Below are positions 1 to 8,189 of a stretch of 64,000 bases of DNA, piece after piece. Made by a program: the position numbers and the translations under genes. Within the stretch, counting starts at the first letter, position 1; every line of letters starts with the position of its first letter. The notes beneath the pieces were generated by a model. The model made no database searches. It had not been told where the DNA came from and saw only the letters and a program-made list of their open reading frames with translations. The DNA comes from JAJPHF01 sp035293805 (GTDB lineage: Bacteria > Chloroflexota > UBA6077 > JAJPHF01), in contig DATGMD010000028.1 of NCBI GenBank assembly GCA_035293805.1, positions 1 to 64,000 of the forward strand, in the 5' to 3' direction.

Positions 1-601
1 GCCGGGGCCGGGCGCGGCGCGCGCCGCGCCCGGCCCCGGCCGCGCCCTCCTGGCGGTGGCCCCCGACCGGCGCCGCGTCCGAGCGCTAGCAGGACCGGCG
101 GGCTACTGGCTGGGGGCCGTGGGCCTCGCCACTCTGGTCGGGCTGACTGCGCCGCTGCCGGGGCTGGGCGCCGCCCCGACAGGCCCGCGCGTCGGCGCGT
201 GGGTGGGCCTGGTGCTCACGGGCCTGGTGGGACTCTACGCGCTGCGACGCCGGCTGCGCGGCGCTAGCCCGCCAGCCGAGCGCCTCGCCTTCACGCTCGC
301 GCTCGTGGGCAGCTACGCCGTGGCGGCGCTCGTGTCCAACCTGCTGCTCGCGGCCGTCGCTGCGCTGCCCCACCTGCTGCTGAGCAGCCGTGTGCGCCTG
401 GGCTGGACGCGTCGGTGGCGGCTCGTGGACCTCGCCATCGTCGCGCCGGGCTGCCTGTGGTCCGGCGCCGTACTGAGCGCCGCGCTGGGCGTGGGCCTGT
501 TCTCGCTCCTGCCCGCGCGCGTCGTCGCGCCCAGCATCGGCCTGGCCTACCTGGGCGCCGTAGCGCCGTTCGTCGCCGTCGTCGCCCGCGGTCAGGACTG
601 A
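1..601 (+). CDS. polytopic membrane protein, possibly 5'-truncated by the window edge
   Basis: The reading frame is open from the first bases of the window. The first usable start is a GTG at 56, giving 181 residues, but the gene may begin further left. The product is almost entirely hydrophobic, with about five Ala/Leu/Val/Gly-rich membrane spans separated by short Arg-rich loops (for example RRRLRG and RRWRLVD). I see no catalytic motif and do not recognise the family. It lies 159 bp upstream of a second membrane protein on the same strand, so both may belong to one membrane-associated cluster with the acetolactate-decarboxylase-like gene. Confidence 0.6.
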   Translation, partial: PGPGAARAAPGPGRALLAVAPDRRRVRALAGPAGYWLGAVGLATLVGLTAPLPGLGAAPTGPRVGAWVGLVLTGLVGLYALRRRLRGASPPAERLAFTLALVGSYAVAALVSNLLLAAVAALPHLLLSSRVRLGWTRRWRLVDLAIVAPGCLWSGAVLSAALGVGLFSLLPARVVAPSIGLAYLGAVAPFVAVVARGQD

Positions 602-759
602 TGCGCCTTGCCCGCACTGCCTGCGGTCAACGTCGGGCAGGGATGTCGTGCATCATGTTCGGGGCCGTCGGGCCGCGCGCCCGGCGCCCTCGGATCGATC
701 AGCCCGACCGCGCGCCATACGATGCTCGCGGATAGGCTTATCGCGACGACGGAGGTGGT

Positions 760-1320
760 ATGCCGGTGAGCGCGGCCTACTGGGGCAACGTCCTCGGTCT
801 GGTAGGCTATGCCGTGGGGGTAGCCGCGCTGGTGGGCGGCGCGCTGCTGTCGGGCCGCCTGGGCGCGCGCTGGGCCGGCCGTCGCTGGCTGTTCGACAGC
901 CATCAGTGGCTCTCCTGGGCGCTCGTCGCGCTGGCCGTGGCCCACGGCGCGCTGCTCTGGCCGCGGCGCGGGCCGGGCGCTGGGCTAGCCTGGTGGTGGC
1001 CCGTCGCGGTGGAGGGCGTGCCGTTCGCCATCGCTGTGGGGCCGTTCGTCGTGTACACGCTGGCCATCGTGACGGCCAGTTACTACGCGCGGCGGCGTGT
1101 GGGCTATCCCCGCTGGCGCTGGCTGCACGCGCTCGCCTACCCGGCCACGGCGGTCGCCTTGTGGCACGGCGTCGCGGCGGGGCCAGACGCTTGGCATCCG
1201 GTGCTGCGCGTCGGTTACAGCGCGGCGCTGGCCGCCGCCGCGCTCGGCGTGGCTATCCGCGGCGGCAGCTACCTGCGCCGTGTCGCCGTCCGCCGCGCCC
1301 GGCGGACGCGCCTGAGCTGA
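760..1320 (+). CDS. ferric-reductase-like transmembrane haem protein
   Basis: This 186-residue protein has about five to six membrane spans. Four histidines sit in two pairs, H48/H62 (SHQWLSW and AHGALLW) and H123/H136 (LHALAYP and LWHGV), spaced 14 and 13 residues apart. That spacing on facing helices is the b-type haem ligation pattern of the ferric-reductase/YedZ-like transmembrane domain. No FAD- or NADPH-binding domain follows, so it would be a bare haem membrane module needing a partner. The ATG follows a GGAGG ribosome site. The next gene starts 32 bp downstream and is probably co-transcribed. Electron transfer across the membrane is inferred from the fold. Confidence 0.65.
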   Translation: MPVSAAYWGNVLGLVGYAVGVAALVGGALLSGRLGARWAGRRWLFDSHQWLSWALVALAVAHGALLWPRRGPGAGLAWWWPVAVEGVPFAIAVGPFVVYTLAIVTASYYARRRVGYPRWRWLHALAYPATAVALWHGVAAGPDAWHPVLRVGYSAALAAAALGVAIRGGSYLRRVAVRRARRTRLS

Positions 1321-1352
1321 TCGGTCGCCGGCGCGGAGGAGGAGAGGACTGG

Positions 1353-2330
1353 ATGAAACTGCGCCGTCTGGCGGTCGTGCTGCTCGCACTGGTCCTGGCG
1401 CTCGGGCTGCTCACCGGCGGGGACGGGGCGAGCGCGCAGGGCAGCCCCGCGCAGCCGTCGCTCCTGCTCTACAACACGGTGGAGAGCCTCCTGGCCGGCG
1501 ACCTGCTGCACACTGTGACCATCGACGATGTGAATCGCGACCTAGCCGCCTTCCCGCCCAACTGGCCGGTCGTCGGCGTCGGGACGACCAACTGGTTCGG
1601 GCGCAACGGCGAGCTGATGCCCGAGGGCACCGCCGCAGCGCTCCACTACTGGTGGGCGGACCCCGATCCGCCGACGCACGCCACCATCCGCGATCTGGCG
1701 GCCTGGCGCACGGACCGCGCGCTCGGCGGCGAGCCCTACTTGCCGTTCGTCGGCCTCGCCGTCGGCGACCCCGCGGCGGCCGTAACGCTCTCGCTCGATG
1801 ACGTGGACGACGTACACGCCTGGCTGGCCGCGCGGCTGGCGGCACAGGGCATCGCGCTCGCCGGCATCCGCCTGGAGGGTTCGTTCGGCCCCGTGCAGAC
1901 CACCGTCGCCTACAACATCCCGCTGACCGGGCTGGACCTGAGCGGCGGCTACGTGGGCGACGACTACTTCCGCTTCGGCGACTACGCCCCGGCCGCCTGG
2001 TCGATGGTCGGCCTCTACGCGGCGCAACCCGCCCTCCAGCCGGCCGTCGCCGCCCCCGGCCAGGCGCTCCACCTGCACGGCTACCAGCCCGCCACCATGC
2101 TCGGCGGCCACATTGGCCGCGCGGCCGCCCAGCAGGTGACGGCGACCGTCTGGCCGCTGACCGACGTGGTGGCGCGGCGCGGCCGGCTGCAAGGCCCCAA
2201 GGCCGGTTGGGTGCCCGCGCCGCTCGCCCGCTCTGGCCTGCTACCTCGCCTGACGCTTGAGCCTGGACAGCGCGCCAAGCTCCCCGCCTTCTGGTGGCCA
2301 ACTAATGGACGGCGCGCGGTGCCTGATTGA
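1353..2330 (+). CDS. exported alpha-acetolactate-decarboxylase-like protein
   Basis: The protein has 325 residues with a Sec-type signal (MKLRRL, a hydrophobic run to about residue 21, then an ASAQG cleavage region). The mature part resembles alpha-acetolactate decarboxylase: an opening LLLYNTVESLLAGD segment, the IRLEGSF strand near residues 172-178 (family form IRIDGxF, carrying the conserved Arg), and the zinc site HLHG...GGHI with H240, H242 and H253. The metal ligands are kept, so it probably binds zinc. Classical enzymes convert 2-acetolactate to acetoin; the actual substrate here is unknown. The ATG at 1353 follows GGAGGAGAGG. The open frame extends further upstream, but only this start gives a signal peptide. 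Confidence 0.7.
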   Translation: MKLRRLAVVLLALVLALGLLTGGDGASAQGSPAQPSLLLYNTVESLLAGDLLHTVTIDDVNRDLAAFPPNWPVVGVGTTNWFGRNGELMPEGTAAALHYWWADPDPPTHATIRDLAAWRTDRALGGEPYLPFVGLAVGDPAAAVTLSLDDVDDVHAWLAARLAAQGIALAGIRLEGSFGPVQTTVAYNIPLTGLDLSGGYVGDDYFRFGDYAPAAWSMVGLYAAQPALQPAVAAPGQALHLHGYQPATMLGGHIGRAAAQQVTATVWPLTDVVARRGRLQGPKAGWVPAPLARSGLLPRLTLEPGQRAKLPAFWWPTNGRRAVPD

Positions 2331-2530
2331 CGGCCTGGTGCGCGACCGACAAGCTCAGAGGACGTCGATGTTTACGGTCTGACGAATGCTTCTCCTGGTG
2401 CGAAGCTCGTCGAGGCAGACGATCCCCTGCCCCACGTCTGCGGGGCCTGGAAAGAGGGCCCGCCTGTATTTGCCGGGAACCCTTCCGCCTATCGCGGTAC
2501 GGGGAGCAGCGATCGCGGGGAGCTGGCTCG

Positions 2531-3268
2531 CTAGTACACGAGCAGGCGGAAGTCGCGGTCCTGCAAGCGCTGTAGCTCGAACACGCCGGCGGGCACCGGG
2601 AAGACACCCGGCACCAGATTCGCCATCATCTCGTCGGCCACCTGTGCGGTTGTGAGATTGTCCGGGTTGCGACCGTCCGCGACAGCCTGCCCGGCGATGC
2701 CCACCAGCGCGTTGTGGCAGACGAGAAACAACACTCCCCGTGCTTGCAGCGCCTCGATCGACGGGTCCATCCAGAGGCTTTGCCGGTCGGTCGGCGGCAG
2801 CTCCGGCCCGCCGCTCGTGGCGCGCGGATAGAAAATGTTGCGGGTGGCGGGCGCCTTCGTGCGTGGGTCGTTCACGGCGTACTTCGCGCCAAGCTGGTAC
2901 TTGTCCCAGAGGTGGTCGTTGAACGCCAGCACGTCGCCCGTACCGTAAAGCTGCACGGCGACCAGCAGGCCATCCGGGCCTTCCTCGTAGGAGAACTGCG
3001 AGGCGTTCAGCGAGTTCACAACGTGTTCGCCCAGTCCGAGGTGTCCCACGTCGTCGTAGGCGACCACCTGATAGTGCCGCGCCGGCCGGCTGATCGCCGC
3101 CTCGTAGCTGGCCTGCACGTCGTTGGCTGCCCGCCACTGGGCCTGGACGATTGGCGGGCGGCTGCCGGCCCCCAGGCCGGCGGCGATCGTGGCGCCGGCG
3201 ACGGCCGCGCCGCGCAGTGCCGCCCGCCGCGTGATCCGTCCCCGGTTGTGCCGCACGGACTCGCTCAT
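2531..3268 (-). CDS. Tat-exported DsrE-family protein
   Basis: This is a 245-residue protein. The N-terminus carries a twin-arginine signal (RITRRAALRG at 11-20 followed by an Ala/Gly-rich hydrophobic stretch), so it should leave the cytoplasm folded. The mature region fits the DsrE/DsrF-like fold: a first strand HYQVVAYDD, an amphipathic helix, LLVAVQLYG, and GVLFLVCHNAL near 178-188 with C184 in the position of the reactive cysteine seen in DsrE-type sulfur carriers. The ATG at 3268 follows AAGGAG; an upstream in-frame start would bury the Tat motif. It converges on the acetolactate-decarboxylase-like gene. Sulfur handling is an inference from the fold. Confidence 0.6.
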   Translation of the reverse strand: MSESVRHNRGRITRRAALRGAAVAGATIAAGLGAGSRPPIVQAQWRAANDVQASYEAAISRPARHYQVVAYDDVGHLGLGEHVVNSLNASQFSYEEGPDGLLVAVQLYGTGDVLAFNDHLWDKYQLGAKYAVNDPRTKAPATRNIFYPRATSGGPELPPTDRQSLWMDPSIEALQARGVLFLVCHNALVGIAGQAVADGRNPDNLTTAQVADEMMANLVPGVFPVPAGVFELQRLQDRDFRLLVY

Positions 3269-3606
3269 TGGCTGCTCCTTCGTAGCCCGCGCGGGCGTGC
3301 TGGCGACCCGCCCAGCGGGCGCGCGGCTGCGCACGCCGATCACTCGCGCGCGGGGGCTCCCCTACATGGTAGCGTAGCGCCGCCGCGTGGACGAGAGGCG
3401 GCCGGCAGGGCCGATCGGGGATGCCCCGTCCGCGACCTGGGGTTACTGGCGGGCAGCAGCACCCATGCCACACTGAGCAGGCGCTAGCCCCCCACCGACC
3501 GTCCGCGACCTGAGGTTACTGGCGGCCAGCAGCGCGGAGGTTGACGGCGCGCAGCCCCGCGGGCTACCAGTACCGTGCGGGCGCGTATGCCGAGGGAGGG
3601 GACGGG
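3269..3606. other. intergenic region between divergent dsrE-like and SDR genes
   Basis: This 338 bp gap lies between divergently transcribed genes and should hold promoters for both. The clearest structure is a pair of 35 bp direct repeats with two or three mismatches, at 3426-3460 and 3499-3533. I see no open frame worth calling. Confidence 0.5.
3426..3533 (+). repeat. two-copy 35 bp direct repeat
   Basis: The copies are at 3426-3460 and 3499-3533, both reading ccgtccgcgacctg near the start and ending in agcagc, with a 73 bp period. They lie upstream of the SDR gene and could be operator sites or a duplicated repeat fragment. Confidence 0.7.
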
Positions 3607-4347
3607 ATGCCGGGTCGGTTCGACGGGAAGGTGGCGTTGGTCATCGGCGGCAGCAGCGGCATTGGGCTCGCCACGGCGCGGGGGCTGCTCGCCGAGGGCG
3701 CCCGCGTGACGCTTGCGGCGCGCGCCGCCGCGCGGCTGGCCGCCGCGGGCGAGGAGCTACTGCGCGCTCACCCTGAGCGCGTGGACTGGGTGGCGGGCGA
3801 CATGTCGGAGCTGGGCGAGGCGGAGCGCCTGGTGGCGGCGACCGTGTTTCGCTTCGGGCGCCTGGACGTGCTTGTCACCAGCGCGGCCACGAACTACACG
3901 CGCGCGATCGTGGACGCCGACGAGGCGGAGATCGCCGCGGTGCTGCGCACGAACGCGCTCGGGCCGCTGCTCGCGGCGCGCGCCGCCGCGCGCGCCTTCG
4001 GCCCGGACGGCGGCCGCATCGTCACCCTCTCGGCCACGGCGGCGCGGCGCGGCCGGCCGAATCGCAGCGTCTACGCGGCCAGCAAGGGGGCCGTGGAGGC
4101 CTGGACGCGGGTGCTCGCCGTCGAGCTGGCGCCCCGCGGCATCACGGTGAACTGTGTCGCGCCCGGCCTCACGGCCACCCCGATGCTCGGCGACCATGCC
4201 GACGATCCGGCGCGGCTGCGCCAGATCCCCATGGGGCGCATCGGTCAGCCGGACGACGTGGCGGCGGCGGTGCTGTTCCTGGCCAGCCCCGAGGCCGGCT
4301 GGGTCACCGGCCAGACGGTCGACGCCACCGGCGGCTACGGGCTCTAG
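3607..4347 (+). CDS. SDR family NAD(P)-dependent oxidoreductase
   Basis: This 246-residue protein is a classical short-chain dehydrogenase. It has the nucleotide-binding GGSSGIG motif at 14-20, the catalytic Ser near 142 (TLSATA), and YAASK with Y156 and K160. The usual NAG motif is replaced by TSAATN near 91-96. The C-terminus (GQTVDATGGYGL) matches FabG-like 3-oxoacyl reductases, but no fatty-acid genes are nearby, so the substrate is open. The ATG at 3607 follows GAGGGAGGGGACGGG. The frame is open 66 bp further upstream without a good ribosome site. Confidence 0.85.
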   Translation: MPGRFDGKVALVIGGSSGIGLATARGLLAEGARVTLAARAAARLAAAGEELLRAHPERVDWVAGDMSELGEAERLVAATVFRFGRLDVLVTSAATNYTRAIVDADEAEIAAVLRTNALGPLLAARAAARAFGPDGGRIVTLSATAARRGRPNRSVYAASKGAVEAWTRVLAVELAPRGITVNCVAPGLTATPMLGDHADDPARLRQIPMGRIGQPDDVAAAVLFLASPEAGWVTGQTVDATGGYGL

Positions 4348-4482
4348 CCGCGATCATCCAGCGACGGCCGCGCCCAACCACCAGGCCCGCGCCGTGGGAC
4401 TGCGGGACGATGCGCGACAGCTTCGCATCCTCGCCCACGACCGCGCTCGCCCATCATGCGCGGCCGCCGCCCGTAGTGCTCC

Positions 4483-4845
4483 CTACTCCGCGACGGTCGT
4501 GCGCGCGGGCCCGGAGCGGATGACCAGGAAGCGCACGCCCTCCGGTCCGGCCGTGAGCGGCCCGTAGACGGTGTTCGCCGGCACGCGCAGCACGGTGCCG
4601 GGTCGGCACCGCTCGCCCCCCACCGTCATCTCGCCTTCCAGGATGTACATCAGCTCCGGCTGGTTGTGGCTGTGTGCTTCCAGCGTGATGTTCGGGTCGT
4701 ACTCGCTCAGGTTGACGAATAGCCCCTGCTCGGGGTCGCCGATCATCTTGCGCCGCGAGCGCCCGCCGCTGCGCGCCATGACGCCCTCGCCCAGGTCGCG
4801 GACCCAATCCACCTCGCTCTCGTGGAAGCGCGTCGCCTCTGCCAC
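4483..4845 (-). CDS. cupin-domain protein
   Basis: This is a small single-domain cupin of 120 residues. HSHNQPELMYILEGEM forms the first cupin motif (two His and a Glu as metal ligands), followed by GTVLRVPANTVYGPL as the second strand pair. I chose GTG at 4845 because GGGAGG lies six bases upstream; an ATG at 4866 has no convincing ribosome site. Such proteins bind a divalent metal and may be dioxygenases, isomerases or ligand sensors. The sequence does not tell which. It is transcribed convergently with the SDR gene, 135 bp away. Confidence 0.75.
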   Translation of the reverse strand: MAEATRFHESEVDWVRDLGEGVMARSGGRSRRKMIGDPEQGLFVNLSEYDPNITLEAHSHNQPELMYILEGEMTVGGERCRPGTVLRVPANTVYGPLTAGPEGVRFLVIRSGPARTTVAE

Positions 4846-5093
4846 GTTCGTCCTCCCAGCGCCCATTGCTCGCAGCCAAAGGATGCACCGCCCGTCTGCC
4901 CGTGTCAATCGCCTGCCGCTGCCATCCGGCACCGTTATCCCGTCGGGCGGAACACATCCGCCGCCCTCTCGTTCCGAGGGATACATATCAGATCAGACGT
5001 AGAGCGGGGGCTCGCCCCCTGCCGCCCGGCCGTCGGTTGGCAGAGCTGGGCCGCGACAACCTGCCGCCGGCCAGAGAGCCTACGCTCGCCCTC

Positions 5094-5099
5094 TATACT
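5094..5099 (+). promoter_or_regulatory. putative -10 element (TATACT)
   Basis: TATACT sits 36 bp upstream of the DUF983 start within the 14-mer ctctatactgagag (5091-5104). The same 14-mer recurs in inverted orientation at 62262-62275 upstream of the acetamidase gene. No clear -35 box is visible. Confidence 0.4.
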
Positions 5100-5134
5100 G
5101 AGAGCAGGGAAGGCGACCGGATCCGGGAGGCCCG

Positions 5135-5536
5135 ATGACCCGCGCCCTGTTGTTGCTAACCCGCGCCCTCCGCCTGCGCTGCCCGGCCTGCGGCGGCGGG
5201 CCGATCTTCGGCGGCTGGTTCCAGAGCCGCCCGGAGTGTCCCCGCTGCGGCCTGCGCCTGGAGCGCGAGGAGGGCTACTATCTGGGCGCCATGCTCGTGA
5301 ACGTCCTGGTCGCCGAGCTAGGGTTCGTGGTCGGCTTCGTGTTGGTGCTCGTCTTGACCTGGCCGAACCCGCCCTGGCGGCTCCTCACCATCGGGTCGCT
5401 GGTCGCCGTCGCGCTGTTTCCCCTGCTGCTCTACCCCTTCTCGCGCACCGTCTGGCTCGCGCTCGACCTGCTCGCCCACCCCCCAGAGCGCCACGAATAC
5501 CGCGACGCCCCCGCCGATCCCCGCCGCCTGCCCTGA
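5135..5536 (+). CDS. DUF983 family membrane protein
   Basis: The protein has 133 residues. Two CxxC knuckles (C16/C19 in CPACG and C35/C38 in CPRCG) form a zinc ribbon, followed by two membrane spans (about 50-75 and 85-105) and a short cytoplasmic tail. This is the layout of DUF983 proteins, which often occur near cytochrome oxidase or haem genes in other bacteria but have no proven function. The ATG follows GGGAGG at good spacing. It converges on the peroxiredoxin gene with only 9 bp between them. Confidence 0.8.
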   Translation: MTRALLLLTRALRLRCPACGGGPIFGGWFQSRPECPRCGLRLEREEGYYLGAMLVNVLVAELGFVVGFVLVLVLTWPNPPWRLLTIGSLVAVALFPLLLYPFSRTVWLALDLLAHPPERHEYRDAPADPRRLP

Positions 5537-5545
5537 GCCGCGCCG

Positions 5546-6121
5546 CTAGCCCGTCGCCCGCTTCGTCAGCCACGCCACGACCTCGGCCGCGTGCTGGTCG
5601 GGCGGGAACACCGGGTAGAAGACCTTCGCCACTACCCCGCCCTCGGCGATGAGCGTCAGGCGGCGGTGCAGCGTCCGGCCGTCCACGGCGAAGGTGGGCA
5701 GACACAGCGCCCGGGCCAGTCCCAGCGCCGCGTCGCTCAGCAGCGCGAACGGCAGGTGGACGCGCGCGGCGAACTCCCGCTGCTCGGCGGTCGTCTGCGT
5801 GCTGATGCCGAACACTGTGGCGCCCAGTGCGGCCAGATCGGCGTGGCGGTCACGGAAGCCGCAGGCCTCCGGGGTGCAGCCGCGCGCGCCGGGGATCGCG
5901 TCCCAGCCGGTCGGCAGCGGCGCGCCCGGCGTGCCCGTGCGCGGGTAGCAGTAGAACACGGCCCGCCCCGCGGCCGCGGCGGCCAAATCGACGGCGCCGC
6001 CGCGGGTGGAAGGCAGCGCGAGCGCCGGAATGCGCGCTCCCGCCAGGTGGTCCGCAGCGCCGTCGTCCACCGGCACCGGCAGGTCGGCGGGCAGCGCGTA
6101 CAGGTCGGGCATGTCGGACAC
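5546..6121 (-). CDS. peroxiredoxin, BCP/PrxQ type
   Basis: This 191-residue thiol peroxidase reduces peroxides using thioredoxin-like donors. The motif GARGCTPEACGFRD has peroxidatic C82 and resolving C87, the close Cys spacing of atypical two-Cys PrxQ enzymes, preceded by YPRTGTPG. GTG at 6121 is preferred because GGGAGG lies six bases upstream; ATG at 6112 is the alternative. The amidase stop is 15 bp upstream on the same strand, so the two genes are probably one transcript. Confidence 0.85.
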   Translation of the reverse strand: MSDMPDLYALPADLPVPVDDGAADHLAGARIPALALPSTRGGAVDLAAAAAGRAVFYCYPRTGTPGAPLPTGWDAIPGARGCTPEACGFRDRHADLAALGATVFGISTQTTAEQREFAARVHLPFALLSDAALGLARALCLPTFAVDGRTLHRRLTLIAEGGVVAKVFYPVFPPDQHAAEVVAWLTKRATG

Positions 6122-6135
6122 GGGGCGCCTCCCAC

Positions 6136-7848
6136 TCAGTCGATGGGCGGCCGCCGCCGGCTCCAGGGCGTCGTCTGCTCGAAGGCGGCGGCCGCGTTCA
6201 GTACGGTTTGGTCGTCGTACCAGACGCCGAAGAACTGGATCGCCGTCGGCAGGCCATCCTCGCCCACCCCCGACGGCAGCGAGCAGGCTGGCAGGCCGAG
6301 CATGCTCGCCAGCCGCAGCAGGTTCGACAGGTTGTGGCTCACGGCGTAAGTGCTGTCGCCGTTGCCGCGCGGCCCCTGGGCGATCGGCGGCGCCACGCGC
6401 GCCGTCGTCGGCGCCAGCATGATCTCGACCGCGTCGAACGCCGCGCGCACGGCGCCCTGGATGCGGTGCCGCGCCCGCTGTACGACCAGATACTCCGACG
6501 CCGTGATGCCCATGCCCATCGCCAGGCGCCGCTTCACGTCGGGCACGTAGTCGCCGGCGCGCGAGTACACCCACTCGCGGTTGTTGCCCGATGCCTCGGC
6601 CGCGCTGTTCATCATCGAGGTCATCGCCGCGTAGCTAATCTCGGGCACGTCCAGGTCGCGCACGTCGGCGCCGAGCGCGCGGTACTGGGCCACGGCCGCC
6701 TCGAACGCCGCGCGCACCGCCGGCTGCACGCTCGGGTCGTCGGCGAAGCGACGCAGCACGCCGATCCGCAGGCCCCGCACGTCGGGGCTCAGCCGCGCAG
6801 CGTAGGCGGGCGGCTCCTGCGGCACGCTCGCGGGGTCGCGCGGGTCGTAGCCGGCCACCGCGTCGAGCCCCAGCGCCGCGTCCTCGACCGAGCGCGCGAA
6901 GTCGCCGACGTGGTCCATGCTCCAGGCGCCGCGGAACGAGCCGTAGCGGCTGATGATGCCGAACGTCGGCTTGTAGCCGACGATGCCGCAGTAGGCGGCC
7001 GGCCGGCGCACGGATGAGCCGGTCTCGGTGCCGTAGGAGAGCGGCCCGATGCCGGCGGCGACCGCCGCGGCCGATCCGCCGCTGGAGCCGCCGGCGATGC
7101 GCTCGAGGTCCCAGGGGTTGTGGACGGGGCCGAAGTACGACAGGGTGGAGGTGCCGCCGTGGCCGAACTCGTCCTGGTTCGTCTTGCCGACGAGCACGGC
7201 GCCGGCCGCGTGCAGCCGCTCCACCAGCGCGGCGTCCTCGTCGGGCACCCAGCCCGCCAGGATCCCCGAGCCGCCGGTCGTGCGCACGCCGGCCGTGTTG
7301 AACATGTCCTTGATCGTGACCGGCACGCCGTGCAGCGGCCCCCGGTATTCGCCGCGGGCGATCTCGGCGTCCGCCTGCCGCGCCGCGTCGCGGGCGTGCT
7401 CGGCCATGATCGTGATGAAGGCGTTCAGCCGCCCCTCGAGCCGCTCCAGCCGCGCCAGCACCGCATCCGTCACCTCCAGCGACGACACCTCGCGCGCTCG
7501 CAGCCGCCGCGCCAGCGCCGCCACTCCGAGCTGCCACAGCTCCGTCGCCTCGGCCTCAGAGGCGATCTCCCCCCCAGCCCCCGGCTCTCTTCGCGCGGCC
7601 TCCCCCGAGGCTGGGGCGGGGCCGGCCGCGGCGGTGGCGCTCCCCCCCGCATTGGGGGGCTGGGGGGGCCTACTCGCGCGGTAGGGCTGCGCCTGCATCA
7701 CCGGCCAGGCCGCCGCCGCGGCGAACGGCTCCAGCGCGGCCAGCGCCTGCTCGTACTCTGCTAGCTCGGCGGCGATCGCGTCGATCTCGCTCGGCGCCAG
7801 ATCGATGCCGTCCAGAAATGCCAGTCGGCGCGTTACCGTGCTTGCCAT
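6136..7848 (-). CDS. amidase signature family hydrolase
   Basis: This 570-residue enzyme has the Ser-cisSer-Lys triad: Lys near 180 (VTIKDMFNT), cis-Ser near 255 in GGSSGGS, and the nucleophile near 279 in TGSSVRRPA. It hydrolyses amides; a GatA-like transamidosome role is unlikely because no gatB or gatC is nearby. The N-terminal 45 residues form a helical GatC-like extension. Residues about 56-95 are an Ala/Gly/Pro/Glu linker encoded by DNA rich in C and G runs (7560-7680) that looks like a captured palindromic repeat. ATG at 7848 follows GGGAGG. Confidence 0.85.
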   Translation of the reverse strand: MASTVTRRLAFLDGIDLAPSEIDAIAAELAEYEQALAALEPFAAAAAWPVMQAQPYRASRPPQPPNAGGSATAAAGPAPASGEAARREPGAGGEIASEAEATELWQLGVAALARRLRAREVSSLEVTDAVLARLERLEGRLNAFITIMAEHARDAARQADAEIARGEYRGPLHGVPVTIKDMFNTAGVRTTGGSGILAGWVPDEDAALVERLHAAGAVLVGKTNQDEFGHGGTSTLSYFGPVHNPWDLERIAGGSSGGSAAAVAAGIGPLSYGTETGSSVRRPAAYCGIVGYKPTFGIISRYGSFRGAWSMDHVGDFARSVEDAALGLDAVAGYDPRDPASVPQEPPAYAARLSPDVRGLRIGVLRRFADDPSVQPAVRAAFEAAVAQYRALGADVRDLDVPEISYAAMTSMMNSAAEASGNNREWVYSRAGDYVPDVKRRLAMGMGITASEYLVVQRARHRIQGAVRAAFDAVEIMLAPTTARVAPPIAQGPRGNGDSTYAVSHNLSNLLRLASMLGLPACSLPSGVGEDGLPTAIQFFGVWYDDQTVLNAAAAFEQTTPWSRRRPPID

Positions 7849-7913
7849 GCGCCCTCCCATCCACCAGCCGCCGTGCGGCCGGGTGTGCCCCATGATTTTG
7901 CAGCACCGTGTAT

Positions 7914-8173
7914 CCGAGGAACGGTCAAACGATGCTCCTTTACCGAGTGGTTAACTGCTAGGCCGGGCGCGGGTTGGCGCGTGCTCCTCGGGCGCGGAAG
8001 GTCGCATCGTTTACCCCGTACGATACTCCCCGGCTGTCCTGCCGCGGGCCGGGCCGGCGGGGCGGGGTGCCCCGGGCCGGGCGCGGGCGGCGGGTGCGGG
8101 GGAGGCGTGTACGGCGTAAGATTGCGACCACGTCGCGCCGGACGGCGGGCGCTCTCCTGCGCGCCTCGCGGCC
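7914..8173 (+). repeat. 260 bp structured repeat, copy 1
   Basis: This copy is nearly identical in sequence and equal in length to 19208-19467. Three related arms are visible: arm A (about 7917-7945, containing caaacgatgctcc), arm B (about 7998-8023, containing gcatcgtttac) in inverse orientation to A, and arm C (about 8107-8130, containing tgtacggcgtaag) in inverse orientation to B. A-B or B-C could therefore pair as alternative hairpins. No open frame is conserved between the two copies. Confidence 0.85.
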
Positions 8174-8189
8174 GGGTACTGGGGGCGCG

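Noticed and set aside
2355..3473. 372-residue minus-strand frame over the dsrE-like gene
   Set aside because: It is an overlapping frame without a family signal; the Tat-signal frame with a good ribosome site explains the region.
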